DNA from: Cardiocondyla obscurior
Taxonomy: Eukaryota > Arthropoda > Insecta > Hymenoptera > Formicidae
Assembly: GCF_019399895.1 (NCBI RefSeq)
Contig: NC_091874.1
Coordinates: 4,776,501-4,840,500 of the forward strand
Length of the DNA stretch: 64,000 nt
Direction: 5' to 3'
Part shown: piece by piece, positions 1-13,346 of the stretch
How the letters are laid out: each line of letters starts with the position of its first letter
Position numbering within the stretch: position 1 is the first letter of the stretch
Notes under the pieces: generated by a model
Database searches by the model: none
Told to the model about the DNA's origin: nothing
The model's input: only the letters and a program-made list of their open reading frames with translations
Position numbers and translations under genes: made by a program

Positions 1-2196
1 ATACCGTTGGTCAAACGCGTGTTGACCAACGGCCGCGGCCATCAGCTGATTGTATCTCCGAACGTTTACCGAAAATTTTTTAGACCGCTTCGAAAACTCG
101 GCCAGTTGATTGAATTCTATTGTCATCTCGAATAATTATTAGAGTGCATGAAATATAGCTTTGCAATACTAGCGGACTAAGCCGCGGGGAGAAAACGGCC
201 GCAATCAAATATAAATTTTATTAAAGCTTTTTCAAAAGCCCATCGTTTGATTCTCAACTTCTGAAATCCAACTACATACTACAAGTGAACTGAAATCGCT
301 CTTCGTGTTGCCGACTACGCGCATCGCTGTATACTATATCGACAAGAATTGTATGTGGGTCAAAGACCATATTGGGAGACTTGGCCTCGTTAAAATCAAG
401 TTCCGTGTCGGCGGACGTGAAAGGGTGCGAAGGGACGAGGGCAACAACGTGAGACGAGAGGTCCGCGCCGTCGTTCCGTAACGTACAAAGGTGATGTTGC
501 AAACTGAGTTGCCGAAACTCGGTCCTGGAAAGCGTACGGGAGATGTCGAGGCGAGTGACATGCCACCTCGAGGAAGTACGCGGGCGGGGATTAGTGCAGC
601 TTCCCGTGGCAGTTTCGTGACCGGCTGACTCTCGTCACCACATAGTGTCGAAGCAGTATCGCCTGTCGTGCGCGATTCGCAACTAGTACGTGTGCGTATA
701 CGATGTGATCCTCCGCCGAGGCGAATTAGTATTTATAAGATGACCGGGAAATTTCGCGCACCGCCGCTGTGGGATTTTAACCCGAACGCATCTACGAGAT
801 TCTAGCATTATGCGATAGATATAATTAATGCCCGATTATATTTCGGTTCTTTTTTTTTAGTATTAACTTAATTAATTAATAAGCGATTTTATAAAATTAT
901 ATATAACCGTTTGTCTTCGATTTTAATTTCCTATCGACAGTTTTCGGGAACGACATGTTGCTTGGAGTACTCAATTTAAAAGATTATCTGCGATAATCGC
1001 ATAAAACGTGTAAATTACCGTAATAAATTGAATTTGCACAGATATTAAAATCAAAATTTCTTTCTTTATCTGATATTTAAAATGTCCTCTCCTACGAGAG
1101 TTTATCTTTTTAAGGAAAGACCGCGTTGAATGTTAAAGATAAGGACATTAGTTTCTCATTAGAATTATTCTCATTTCCAATGTATAGCAGTGTCGCTAAT
1201 AGGAAATGTATAATCGGAATGCATAATCAACGAGCATTCCCGAATAACGGCATCTCTTAATTAACCACCGAGTGTTTCACGTGTTAAAGTCGCAGATAAA
1301 CGAGATCATCATTGAGTCGCGTCGCAAGCAAGAACTCTCGAGTCACCGAGTGCGCTATGTTGAATCGATCTCTTCATCGGGCGCGCGAAATGAACGGCGT
1401 TCCGTCGCGGAAGCGTAGAAACTTTGATATTCTGGAATACTTCCGCACCGCAAAAATCGCCGGAGGAACGAAGGGGAAAAGGTTGACTGCCGTACCGCTA
1501 ACCGGTTGCATACCTACCCCCCTTTCCGGGTCGATAACAAGTGACTACATTCCGTGCAGTCGGCGGATACGCCGCGTGCATATACATACTTCATACGAGC
1601 GACGAAGGTGCATTGAATCGTCAAATTACGTTTACTCGTACCGCCGATTCCCGTTTTACTTCCGCGAGTAGCCCGAAAATTTGATATCACGCCCGGAGTC
1701 GTTCGCGTATACAGGGATTTATTGAAATCGAAGACCCCGCGTGACATCGAGATATTAAAGAATAAATCATACGGCGCATTGTGAGAAAATGGGGAAGGGA
1801 CACGGCTAGAATAAAATACCAATATGCTCTATATTTTCTATAATAATAGAAGTTACACACAATAGAGCTCTGATATAAAAAGAAAACCTGCGTGGGTGTG
1901 TATGGCGGTGTGTGCCTGTTTGTGTGAGCGCGCTGGCAGTCAACAAGTTAACAAAGTAGCCGGCCGATATTATGTTTGAGAGAAAATGTCGTTCCGCCAC
2001 ACACATATAGTTGCAGCGCATTGTTAAAACAGCGCAAGATTGCACGTGAGAGCAATAATTAGATTAAGCGACAAGAAAAACATGTTGATGCCGGGCAACC
2101 GGAGAGCTTTTTAAGAAGTATGTATGCTGCGGTAACTTATTTATTGTACGGCAACTCGATCGTAGCGTGCAACGTATTTCCGTACTTCATCGAAGT
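1..2196. other. Intron of the dpr gene (partial), 5' end of window
   Basis: Non-coding sequence upstream of the first visible Dpr exon, read as the 3' part of a very long intron. It opens with a perfect hairpin at 4-32. CpG-rich stretches (1-800, 1300-1700) alternate with AT-rich DNA. Short ORFs on both strands here have no domain I recognise. I looked for the Dpr first Ig domain (a Trp-Ile-Arg core, a Trp-Thr-Leu-Gln strand, and an Asp-x-Gly-x-Tyr-x-Cys strand) and did not find it. Confidence 0.5.
4..32. repeat. Perfect 11-bp inverted repeat (hairpin)
   Basis: CCGTTGGTCAA at 4-14 is followed by a 7-base spacer (15-21) and then TTGACCAACGG at 22-32, the exact reverse complement. In RNA this would form an uninterrupted 11-bp stem. 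It could be a structured element, a dyad protein-binding site, or a mobile-element end. No partner copy was noticed elsewhere in the window. Confidence 0.8.
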
Positions 2197-2300
2197 TGTA
2201 ACTTAACCCGCGTCGTTTACCGTCGTAAAATCCAGTCACGCCCCGAAGGCGCCGTTATGATATAAGTATCGTATAAAGTTCATCTTCTTAGCTGTAAACT
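2197..2300. repeat. Dispersed repeat, copy 1 of 3
   Basis: First of three diverged copies within 1.1 kb. The core is AAATCCAGTCACGCCCCG (2228-2245) followed by a GATATAA-like and a TATAAAG-like motif. Similarity to copy 2 starts about 30 bases before the core (GTAACTTAACCCG here, GTAAGTTGACCCG there). It ends about 70 bases after the core. No open frame is shared by the copies, so a non-coding repeat is more likely than duplicated exons. Confidence 0.6.
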
Positions 2301-2838
2301 TGCAGTCTTTTTTTTTCTCTTTTTTTTTCGGCGTTGCAAATAGCAACGGAGCTTCGAAAAATACAAGTACGTGCTTATTCGCGCTTTACGAAATAGCGAT
2401 TCCACTTTTCGCACGACCATCCCGTTCTCGCCCCTATAAACTGTCTTTTGAACGACGCACGTATATATTATGCGCGCACATAAAAAATACATTAACAATG
2501 ATTTGTCATCGTTAACAACTCCTTAAAAAAATTATTTTCCTACCGTATCCAAATGTTTTCCACGGGGAATAACTTGTTTTTCAATTTTCTCGAAAACGCC
2601 GTGCTCTTTTTATTTTTATGCAATTTTTATCGTCGCCGCGGCAATATTTTTCAATACTTTATTGCAATTAAAAGATTTTTCATTAAACTAAAATTGTATT
2701 TAAAATGTGAGACAAATTTATCTACGAAATTGAAACAATACAAAGTTGAGCTAACAGGTATCCGCTTATTTGTTACGAAACACGATATTATTTTGCGGTG
2801 CAGCGTGCTGCATAGCATGGAAGTTTAAATTGCCCGGT

Positions 2839-2948
2839 GTAAGTTGACCCGAATCGTTCAACATCATAAAATCCAGTCACGCTCCGGGGGCGGCTTTGGG
2901 ATATAAACGTGACGTAAAGTCGGTTTCTTCGTCATAAACGTGTCTTTT
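2839..2948. repeat. Dispersed repeat, copy 2 of 3
   Basis: Contains AAATCCAGTCACGCTCCG (2869-2886), a GGGATATAAAC block and GTAAAGTCGG, then a TTCTTCGTCATAAACGTGTC tail that parallels copy 1. The sequence just before it (GGAAGTTTAAATTGCCC, from about 2819) resembles GAAAGTTTAAATCTCC ahead of copy 3. The true repeat unit may therefore be nearer 150 bp. Confidence 0.6.
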
Positions 2949-3190
2949 CGAGACGTACCGACTAACGGAAGCATATTTATTTACGTTTGTTGCGTAACTT
3001 TTATGCACCGTTCGATTTTCTTCGGTCTGCAAAGCGACTGCCGGTTCTATCGCAAGCTCCCTCGACCGAGATCTACGCGTCGCGGACTACGCCGGCAGTA
3101 GTTCTCGGCGTATCGCGATGCAGAGCGGCGGTGTCTGCGAAAGTTTAAATCTCCGTTGTCGAGTTCATCGCGCGCGGTGTGTACAACAGA

Positions 3191-3286
3191 GTCGTCAGAG
3201 ACATCGCGAAATCGAGTCACGCTCCGTAGACGTCTTTATGCCGAGGCTGTAGTATAAAGCCGGTCTCATCATAGTCAAGTGCGCCG
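3191..3286. repeat. Dispersed repeat, copy 3 of 3
   Basis: The most diverged copy: GAAATCGAGTCACGCTCCG at about 3209-3227, then a GTATAAAGCCGG block and TCATCATAGTCAAGTG. It lies inside a 117-codon minus-strand open frame (3217-3570). That frame is not shared by the other copies, so I do not call it a gene. Confidence 0.5.
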
Positions 3287-3290
3287 CGCC

Positions 3291-6200
3291 CGCAGTTCGG
3301 AAGTGCTAGGAGGGCGGGAGAAAAGGGCCGGGATGACAAGGAAAGATTCCGCGTAACATGTAAAGCGGCCGACGAACTCCATCCATACGACGGATCAACA
3401 TAAAAATTGCAACAAAGAGCGCGAATTCCGCGGCGCTGATCGGCGAACGCACCTTGCTGATCGACCGTCGTTACAGTCAGGTGTCGGAAACGGCACAAAG
3501 AATAATCAACGATCGACAAGCGACATCGCAATGGAACGGGGATAAATAACGGCGGAAATTGTCCTGACAAGCAAGCCCGAAAGAAGAAGAAAATATATCG
3601 CTAGCGCCGGGATCTGTCGCCTAACAAACGTTCATTGTGTCTACGATGTATCGTTGAATGATTAATAAAAAGACTTTGCGCATATTAATACGATTATGAA
3701 TTTCTTTCGACCAGTCAATTACGTCAAAGATAGCGCAGTTTACTTGTTAAATAAAATATATATGTATATATTTAAAGACAAGATGCAGAACATTTTTTTA
3801 AACTTTCTGCAATAAATATATCAGCACCGCTACGTTCGGACGATTTTTATTTTCTTCGAGACATCGAATGAGATACATACAAGCATATCTCTGTTCCTCA
3901 ACAGAAATTTTCGACGTTATCTATCTTCGTATCTGATCTTCGTAGAAAAGTTTGAAGAAAAATTCTATCTAGAGAGTTAATGGAAAATAGGTCGCGAGAT
4001 GTTCGAAGCATTTCCGTTTTTTTTTTTTATTTTTCTTTCTTTTTTTTTTTTTTCTTCATTGATTTTCCCAAGCTTCTACGCAAAATGTAACGCAAAGTTA
4101 AAGTAGACGCAATAATATAAAAAAGTTGCAAAATACTACGAAAGGGAGAGCCTCTCTTTGTGTCTTTTTCTTTCTCAAAATAATTGTGCCTCTTTCGCAT
4201 AAGAATATCAGATCGCAATCTTTGACTTTCAGCGAAATTGAGAACATCGTCTTTTATCGGCGCATCGCTAAACGCATCTTTCGAGTTAAAAGCATTTTGC
4301 TGCAAGCAAGAAAAAAAAACCCCCCTCGTACTTTTCATCTGATATCAATATCTAAAAAAAGGCGCCGAAATAAAATATATCGAATAGAGCACGGACCCTG
4401 CTCGTTCTCTTAATCAGAAAAAGTGCGACGCGCTTTCAGCCCGGAATTTTCTATCGCGGCTGAAAAAGGAGATACGCTATGAAATAAATAGTACTAAGTA
4501 AAGCAAATAAATAAAGCCGTACGTAAAGCTAAGTAAACGAATCGAATGCGGTATTGTTTCAGCAGTGCAGTTCCTGCTTCCCAATCGAAGCATGCGATTC
4601 GAGATATACTTCCGAGAAATACTGCGAATGCAATAATAATACTTGCACGCGAATGAAATCCTTCGTTAATAAGAGAACTTTAACGATGGGTAAGATCCTG
4701 GACTTTTGTTCTAAATTTGAAATGTTCGCTGTTGTCAAGATGGATGCATTAATTGTTAAGACATACTGTCGCGACAATGAAATTATTACGGAAACTACCT
4801 TCTTATAATAGCAGAGATAAGTTACGGAAGTGTAAAATTTTCTTTCAGATTAATATGCAAGTATAACCTTTCGTTTTACATATCGGAAATTTCGTACGAC
4901 GTTGACCTCGATATTTTTGGCGCCTTTACCGCTTTAAATTTCAATTCCGTCGGCAGGAACTGTTCGTTCATAAGTTTTGCAATTTATTCTATATCTGTCG
5001 CGTGTTTCTTGTCAAAAATAGCATTCGGCTTCAAGACAGGGTTGTGAAAGCTCGCGCAGTTAATTAAATTTGATCATTTAAATTAAAGAGTGCTGACAGA
5101 CGAAATAATGCGAAATGTTCTCCTGAGAATGTCGAATTATTTGAAATTTAAAATATATTTACTTTTAATATTTATCGCCGCTGCTGCTGTTAGAAAAAAA
5201 AAAAAAAAAAAATCGGCGCGACATTAATATATATTTTCACAGAATTATTGTTACTGGACGAGCATCGATTTTGTGATACAGACACTGATAAATTTATAAG
5301 GTCCTCTCTATCTTCGATTTTTCATTATCGACATTCTGTCATCCTTCAGCGGAATACCGCTTTTGCAAGGAAGGGGGGAAAAAAAAATGCGAGCTCCCGT
5401 TTTAAGCGGGTCAGACATTTCGCCGCTCACACATTCATGAAGCAAATTGCGCGAGACAGCACAGTTTTAAGCGAATGGAGTTTCTGAATGGCGCGATATG
5501 CCCGCGTAAGAATTTCTGCATCTTTTCTTTCTTTCTTCAATCAATTTAATAAAGCGATCATGCAATAAAATTCAGGCTACGGGCTGAGGGCGATGAAATA
5601 ATTATCATCTCACCCGTTCTCTCTCGATCGTTTATGCGATGACCTCGGAGAAAAAGAAGAAAAAAAAAAAAAAAGAAGCTCTTCGATTAATAACCCGACA
5701 AGGCGCTCCCGCGACAACGTTAAAGCGCGTGACTCTTTTTTGAATATACACGATACCTGCTTTCTGCATAACAATACGACGTCTCTGTTGACGATGGCGA
5801 CGCCTCACCGCGAGAGTTCTTAAACTAAGAATAAAGTCCACTTGATGTGAAAATACGAAGTAAATTTTACTTCTTCCGACACTTCCATTACGAAACGAGA
5901 ATCCCTCCTGTTTTAAAAAGGATAACCGTCCTATCTTTTAATTTTATATATACGTACGTACAATTTAAAAAATTGTCTTACGTTGATATTACCGAATTTA
6001 AAAGATCTAAATAATTAGTATAGATATCAATTGAATAAATTATTAATTTATAAAATTTAGAGTTAATTATATTATTTATGCGCCAGGTATAAAGAAAAAT
6101 CTGTTTGACATTTTCGATTAATTTGATTAATAAGCTTCTAAATGTAGGTAGGATAGAAATCTCTCTAAAAAGAGTGGATGCATTTTCCATTTTATTGAAA

Positions 6201-8072
6201 TAACGTTGACATTTAATAATGAAGGTATGTTCTTTATAAGAACATTATTAATGGCTACATTGTACCGTAAAAACTTCGTTGTCGTTCCTTATACATGTAA
6301 CTTCTTGCATAACGTATTGTGCGCCGCGCTTACACGATCCGTTCATCTTACCGTTAATTCTTAGAGGCTTATTAAAGATATTGGAACAAAGGATTAACGT
6401 GAGCGAAGCATCAAATCTCCCGTTATGAAATAAAACAAACATGAAGCGGAGCTTCTTAATTCCCTGGCCGGCTCTCTTCTTTAATCGGTGTAACAAAGTA
6501 GTCTTTTAATAAAATTCTAATTACCTTGTATAACGGTAATTATCAAACAGCCATTCTGACGCGCAATTAAAACGCTACGCTCGATAATAGATAAATGAGT
6601 TTTTATGCCCGAGTTTCGCGAAAAACAATTGGAACTTGCGCTTCTAATTTGTTCTACCTCGTCGGATAATATCGTACATTAATTTTTAATCTGTGCCTAA
6701 AACGCTAGGTATCAATCAGTATTTAAATTCACTATCTGTGCAAATTAAATTAAATTAAAAGAACTCGCTTCAAAGCTGCGTATACGATTCTTTCTTCGTC
6801 ATTAGCATCCCTAGTATCGTTCCATTACTAATTATTGCAGATCAAGGGGGTAAATGCCGTCCAGCCATTCTACAAATCCGATCAGAACTTAAACGGAAGG
6901 TGAAATCGCGAAACGGAGGAAATAGAAAGAGAGAAAGAGAAGAGCTCCTCTCGTATTCTGCGCTCACAAACGCCTTCACTTGCGGAAATTTAAGAACTTA
7001 TTCAGAAATCTCCGCTACCATCGCGAAACGGACAGGCTCCGTCTCCCTTTCTTTTATCTTTCTCTCTTTATTGTTCGCAGCCACAGGGAACTCGTTTTCC
7101 ACCGAGCCACCATTTATTCTCACAGCGTATATAACTGCCCTCGCTGAAAATCTCATCTCCTGACAAATTTCGTTACGTGCCCATAGCAATTTCCGTGTAT
7201 AAGTTCGGCATTCCCCATTTCGCCCATGCCCACCCCTGCGTCATGCCTCCAAAAATCGAGTGCCCTTTCGGTTTCCCCAAAAATTGCGTAGGAACTCGTT
7301 TCGAGTATTAATCTGCGCTAACATACTCCGAATACTGGAATTGACGTTATCTAACGCGTAATCAAAGCTATCGGAAAGAAAAATGTACCAAACGTAAAAA
7401 GAATACGAATTTAATAAGCATTGTAAGATAGATAATTATATGTGCGTGTTTATATCATTTGGCATTTCAAACTTTTAACTATTAATTAAAAAAATAATTT
7501 TCAAATTCGTTAAATTATTAAAATATTAAATAAATATAAAATATAAAATTATAATGTATAATATTTTTATTAAAATTATAATATGTAATAAATAAAATAT
7601 TAAATATTAAAAAATTATAATTAAGGCATTAAACAATTCGTTAAATAATGATGTTAAAACAGAGAAGTGACATTTTTCTTTCAACAAGCCAATGCCATTC
7701 TTAATTGTTCACGGTGCCGACATTCTCGTGGTACCGGCGAAAGCACAGTTGGATTTTAAGTTAAGTTTCTGCTCCTCGTAAAAAGTTTAATTACTTTCAT
7801 TTACAGCGATTTACTCAGCACTCTACGAGTCTACGTTTAAAGAAAGAAAAAAAAAACGTGAATGCGTACAATAAAGTCGGTTTCTGCTATTTCCCTTTAA
7901 TTCCAAATATTTACTTTAAAATTTTTTATGGAAATTAAGTGCATAAAAATACATTGAAATTCTTTATCTTCTGTAATTAGTGATAACAAGTGCTTAAAAA
8001 GTTTTTCCTAAGACACCGTTACTTTTTATTTTAAAATTGAATTAAAAGTATTAATTACTCATTATTTGCTTT
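3291..8072. other. Intronic DNA, no gene recognised
   Basis: AT-rich intron sequence. Simple tracts include a T-rich run at 4017-4053 and a 19-base A run at 5194-5212. The 7,480-7,630 stretch is almost pure A/T. ORFs up to about 117 codons occur on either strand, but none shows a recognisable domain, a start context or flanking splice sites that would support a gene. Confidence 0.5.
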
Positions 8073-8108
8073 AAAAAAAAAAAAAAAAAAGAGAGAGGGA
8101 GAGAGAGA
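8073..8108. repeat. Poly-A plus (GA)n tract
   Basis: Eighteen A residues (8073-8090) run into a purine GA-rich block (8091-8108). A poly-A followed by a simple repeat can mark an old retroposed insertion end. No element body is recognisable on its 5' side, so it may equally be simple-sequence expansion. Confidence 0.7.
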
Positions 8109-11100
8109 CGTACAAACATATTGTCACATTCTCCGTTTCTTTTGGACGCAACAGTTAATCATTATGCGCCGGACGAAAAATTGGAATGGTCACGCGAACC
8201 GCTTTTAGATAGCGAGCAACGACTACCGTATACGAACGGTCGTGCTCGTAATGGCCGTCGCAGCAATGATTGCCGAGCGTGATTTAAGCATTCGAGTTAT
8301 GCCAAGATTTACGCGGAAAACGCAGAGCTGAAACCGCGAACGCGCCGGCAAAATCGTCACTTCGAATCACTCACGTTCGAGTGAATGCGCCGCGAGATTT
8401 GTCGCGCACGCAATCACGCAGCGACGCAATTCGCCGCAGAGACTATATAATGGCACGCTATAAATAATATAAGCGGCGATTAAATCGGTCGAGAAGAGAA
8501 GCGAAGGGGAGGTAGAGGCTCGTGAAATGCCGCCGAAATTATGCGAGTAATTATTAACGCACGCGTAGTTTTACATCCGGCAATAATGGGCTGTTATTTG
8601 CAAATGTTCGTCATGATCCTAAATTGCGAAACCCGTAAAACGACAATGACGAGCATTTACTTTCTCGTTATACATATTCCGCTAAGCGCATCGCTGCGCC
8701 AGTCTATATCGCAAATTGAAAACAATTTCCATTATAAATACATGCAAGGGATGTTATCGCACTTTAATTAGTGACTCTAGTCTATTTCAATTGTTAATTA
8801 ACCTGAATTTATTTAATGTATTGTCACATAGAAAATTCACCGCATAATTACGTGCACAAAATAATATGCGTATAATTATATATTATTATTAGTTGTTCCT
8901 TTACATTTTTCCGTACGTAATGATATTTCTATATGCATAATTCCACGTATGCGCGCAATTAGTACTTCTTAACTTAACGGTGATACTAAAAACAATTAAG
9001 CACGTGCGCGGCTCCGCGTGCGTCACTGCCGGATTAGCTGTACACCGAATTTCGGATAAGGCGATTTCTCTCTGGCGTGTCATTTAATAGAATCGCGAAA
9101 AGATAAATACGATTACGTAATTAGCTCGACCGCCCGCGCACGCATAGGATTAGTAATAAGCCGTTGCCGTTTGTCATTATGCGCGAAACTTCCGTATTTG
9201 GGTTTATTTACTTTACTAATAGTTAATGCAGCGCACGCCGCCGAGATTCATTTGTGTACGAAATTAATTAGACGCAATTATGTCAGTATTAGTTTTCCGC
9301 CGGCATTGTGATTATCGCGTTACGATTTTGCATTCAGTTACATTAAACGTATGCGTGCCGTGCGGCTCGTTTCTCTAATATATCGGGCAAACGTTTCGAC
9401 GACAAATGACCGAACGGCTGAAAAAGACGCGCGGCGCAACGATAAATGTTAATTTATAACGCCCGTTAAGCGGTGAATGGAAAAAATAGCCCGCGCGCTT
9501 CCTCGTACGAGCCGCCGGTCAACTCGCGCCTCACAATTGGCGCAATTAATTATTACCAGCCGCAAGATTCGCGCGCGATAATTATTGCAACATTCTACGC
9601 GACGGTAAATCACGTCTCGGTAATTTCCACGTGACAACCCGACGATATTGCGAATGATTGCCACGAGGTGGTGGTTGCCGGGACTGCGACATAGCATTTT
9701 GCGCGACGTAGCAGTTTCCGGCGGGGTGAAACTTCCGGCAGAGAGAGAGAGAGAGAGAACGCGTTGAATGCAATTCGCGAGCGTCATTGTGCGGCCACGA
9801 ATCTTGGCAAGACGGCGGGAGTGAGTTTATGGGCACGGTGCGCCACTACGGTCCGTTAAATGACACTTTTTATCAAAAACCAACCCTCCCCTCTCGCAGG
9901 ATGCGCCCCACGGGACCCGCTGGATGAACTCAGCACTCTCGTTACGGTCGGGAACGTTAGAAGCAAAGTTGAGATTGGCCAAGAAAACGAATCGAATAAA
10001 CTTTATCATTTCTACACGAGGTTTAACTGAGGTTTAGAATATCGTGCGATTAATATCATACATTTAATATCTCATGAGTAACCGAGTGAACGATTTACAG
10101 CGAAGAATATCAGGATATTTAAAACGTGCGTCTCTACTCTAACATATCTACCTATCAGCCGATTAAATGTTATTTCTTTCTTGGCGAGGTATAATAATTA
10201 AATTTAATTTGTCAGCGCTCGCAGTTCTGAGATGCATGTGCAGAGAAAAGAGACCGGTTCAAATCGCAATTTCGTCGAATTCCCCGAATGAGATACGCGC
10301 GAAATGCTTTGCTGGCGGCGGGTATCAAGTAGAGTTAGGAGCGGCTTACAAAGCGCAATGGAGGCTTACGAACGCCCAACGGGTGAATGCGAACCTCTCT
10401 TAGGTCTTTCCTTTGACGATTACTCGTCAAAGAGCAACGCCGTGGCGTGCACATGCGAATTTAGCTCCCTTCTTAATCTGCACAAGTTCGCTCATGCACC
10501 TAAAAGTTACCGCAAGTAAACAAATTCAAACAGCACCTCGGGATAAGGAGAACCTCGCTGTCCATATTTAATAATCGTTTATGTCAGCCTAATTTAAACA
10601 AACTCTTTTCTAAACAGCCTGCTAAAATTTCTTCGGAGACTAAGCAATACGTTTTATGTTATTATACGTTCTTTTTACTTATTACCTAATTAAATCTCTT
10701 AATATGCATTTTCCGAATTAAAATTATGTATGATTATTAAAAAAAATTTTTTTAATTACGTTTTGCAGTCTATTTTTTGTTATTTATTATTTACAAAAAT
10801 TCGCAATATACTTCGTATCACTTCATGCTTTAATATATTTTCTTTCTTCTAAATCAGCGTTGTTTGCACGTACTGACCCAGTTAGTTTTTAAAGCCCGTT
10901 GCGCGTCCAACTAAATTACGCGGTGCAGCTTCCAGTACGTGGCCGAGCCGGCGGGAATATGAGATTGATTAAAAAGGGATCAGGATCCGCAATTGTGAGT
11001 TGCAAACGTCAGAATGCATTCGCAGCATCCGAACATCGAGAGGTATTGTTCGAGGGACGGCAATTAGTAATAAAGCATATTGACTCGCTCCAAACGTGCA

Positions 11101-13346
11101 GTTATATTTTAGTACGAGGATAAAAAAATTCGAATGTTAATTCAACGAGCGATGCGGACTCACAATGAAACGGAAGCGGCGCATTGCGTTGCGGCAGAGA
11201 TTTTTATCGAGATTTTCACAAAATCTGACAGGCGGGTGTAACAGATATCGTACGGAGCAATTCCCGTAACACGTATCCACGCTCTCGCATATGTTTATTC
11301 AAAATATGACCGCCCGCGATGCACGATCAGCATTTTGGCAGGATCATATCGCGACGCTGGACCCGCGCCAATATGACCGCAATTAGAAACGCCATGATAA
11401 TTTTCACAAAAGCTAGCCATTAACCCACTTCCATCTCGTCGAAAATATTACGTAGCAAAGCGTTTCTCGATATCTATCGCTGGTCTGCTTTCATCCTTTA
11501 CTTTTATGACGTAAGATTTACAATTCTTTTCAATGTGACTGACCCTATTATTCTACTTTTTTTTTTTTTTTTATTAAATAAAATGCCTTTTTTAAAAAAT
11601 TTCTCAGTTTAAATTTAATCATCAATTACAAACGTGAAACCTGATCGATGCTTAGGTCGAGTATACTCGCTACAAGTTCCGCGCCGGGAGGTCTAAACTT
11701 TTTCTTCTCGATATCCGTGTTCTCACTATCGAATCTCGTTTTAGAGTTGCGAGGTGCCTTTGTGAGACCAAGCGGCATAACTGCGACGTCTCCGCGAGAT
11801 TTCACGGACGAGACGGCGAGACGTTATTAAATTCGACGCCGCGAGTATCTTTTCTAGATAAGAAACCCCGCGTAAGGAATACTTTATTGCGCATTATGGC
11901 GCGGTAAAAATTATATCGCGTCCCCGCGCGAACTCGTTGCGGATATTGCGTGAGGAAGTTCTCCACGCGCGCGGAGGAACGGGGCTCGGGGAATTGTGTT
12001 TGAAGAAGAAATCTCGTAACTTCCACGGGCGCTCTTTAGCTCGACGTCGAGGAGAGATTAACGAGCCGCAAAGGCACGACTTGCATTGACTGATCGTATC
12101 GTGCAACGACGCGGAAAGAATATTGTTCTCCGAGACACCGAACGGGGTAATCGCGGAAGAAAGAACGTCGCAAACTTGCACGCCGTACAGTCCTTTGCGG
12201 ATAGATACATTAAAGCGAACTCGCGCCGGTCTTCATTTGATCGTCCTATATAAACCCTTGCAGTAAGGGTGCATTATATGGGCCAACGGTTCTTTAACGA
12301 CGCCCGGATCTGTTCCCGTTTCTGTCAAACTGTCCAAAGTCCGAATACCGAGCGCAGTTAAATGCAAAAACCAGCTTAAAACGCAATCCAATCTTCCTGC
12401 TAAATTATTTGACGTGTCGCGTTCATTGCGACAGACCTCGATGGTTCTCAAAATATTCCGACGACTTATCGACGACATATTTAACGATAAATTAATTACA
12501 GCGGTGGATGATATTTATCAGAGTATACTTTTAACTTGTTCGCAAATAGCAGTGCAATAGTATTACGTATTTTTATTACATCTCCGTAGTTTTCAACGTT
12601 AATTGCTTTCCGTCACCGACGAGCCGTAACTATTAATTAAATTTCATTGATCCTTAACTCTTGAGTCCGTCCGCGACGAAAAAACTTTTCAAATCTCGTT
12701 TTTAACGAGACCCTTTCCCCCCGTTCGGCTTTCTCATCTATTTTCGTATCAGTAAAACGTTCGATCTTTCTTACGCGAGTCAGCGTCGCTTTAACAGCGC
12801 CGAGGTAAAACGTAAAACGAACTTTCGCACCTTCTCACTTTGAAAATTCATTCGTCAATAGCACTCGGGGACAGATATTCTCTATCGCGGGATATTCTTT
12901 ATCTCGTAACGCGCGCGAATTCGGCGGCGTCCTTTCGACAGGATGTTTTGAACATCTTGCGAAATTTATGACTGCGAAATGGAACGCTAGTGGCACTGAA
13001 TACGCGGCTCTTCCTGCTTAACTTATTTATGTTATCATACTTTTATCGTGCTATCATCATACTTTTTGACAGTAAAAATATCTCGTATTCAGCGTGCTTC
13101 GACGTTTCGGCAAGTACGCGTAAGATATGGGTGTTACTTTTTCATGCTTAAAATATTCAACTCGAAATTCAAAACGTTCGATAGAATTAATTTATTACGG
13201 ACGGATGTGTAAGAAGCGAATTTTTCTTACGAAATCCCGCTGGTAGCAAGATCGCGACAAGAAGTTTCGCGCTGATAAATGTAAAGAGATAAGCGGTCAA
13301 CGTGTGCGAGGATTTTCCCCCTGTCGCTCTTCCCATATAATGCTCT
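8109..13346. other. Intronic DNA with homeodomain-like core clusters
   Basis: No gene recognised. Between about 8880 and 9600 the sequence is CpG-rich and studded with TAATTA/ATTA cores, for example AATTAATTAG near 9262. This texture is often seen in insect developmental enhancers, but that is inference only. A (GA)n microsatellite sits at 9740-9758. ORFs such as 9449-9787 on the minus strand are unsupported. Confidence 0.35.
9740..9758. repeat. (AG)n microsatellite
   Basis: About nine and a half uninterrupted AG units in a CpG-rich intronic context. On the + strand (GA)n can bind GAGA-type factors in insects. Here it could also be simple repeat drift. Confidence 0.85.

Noticed and set aside
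10256..10267. GGTTCAAATC, a match to the tRNA B box
   Set aside because: No A box at the right distance, no acceptor stem and no T-arm pairing around it.
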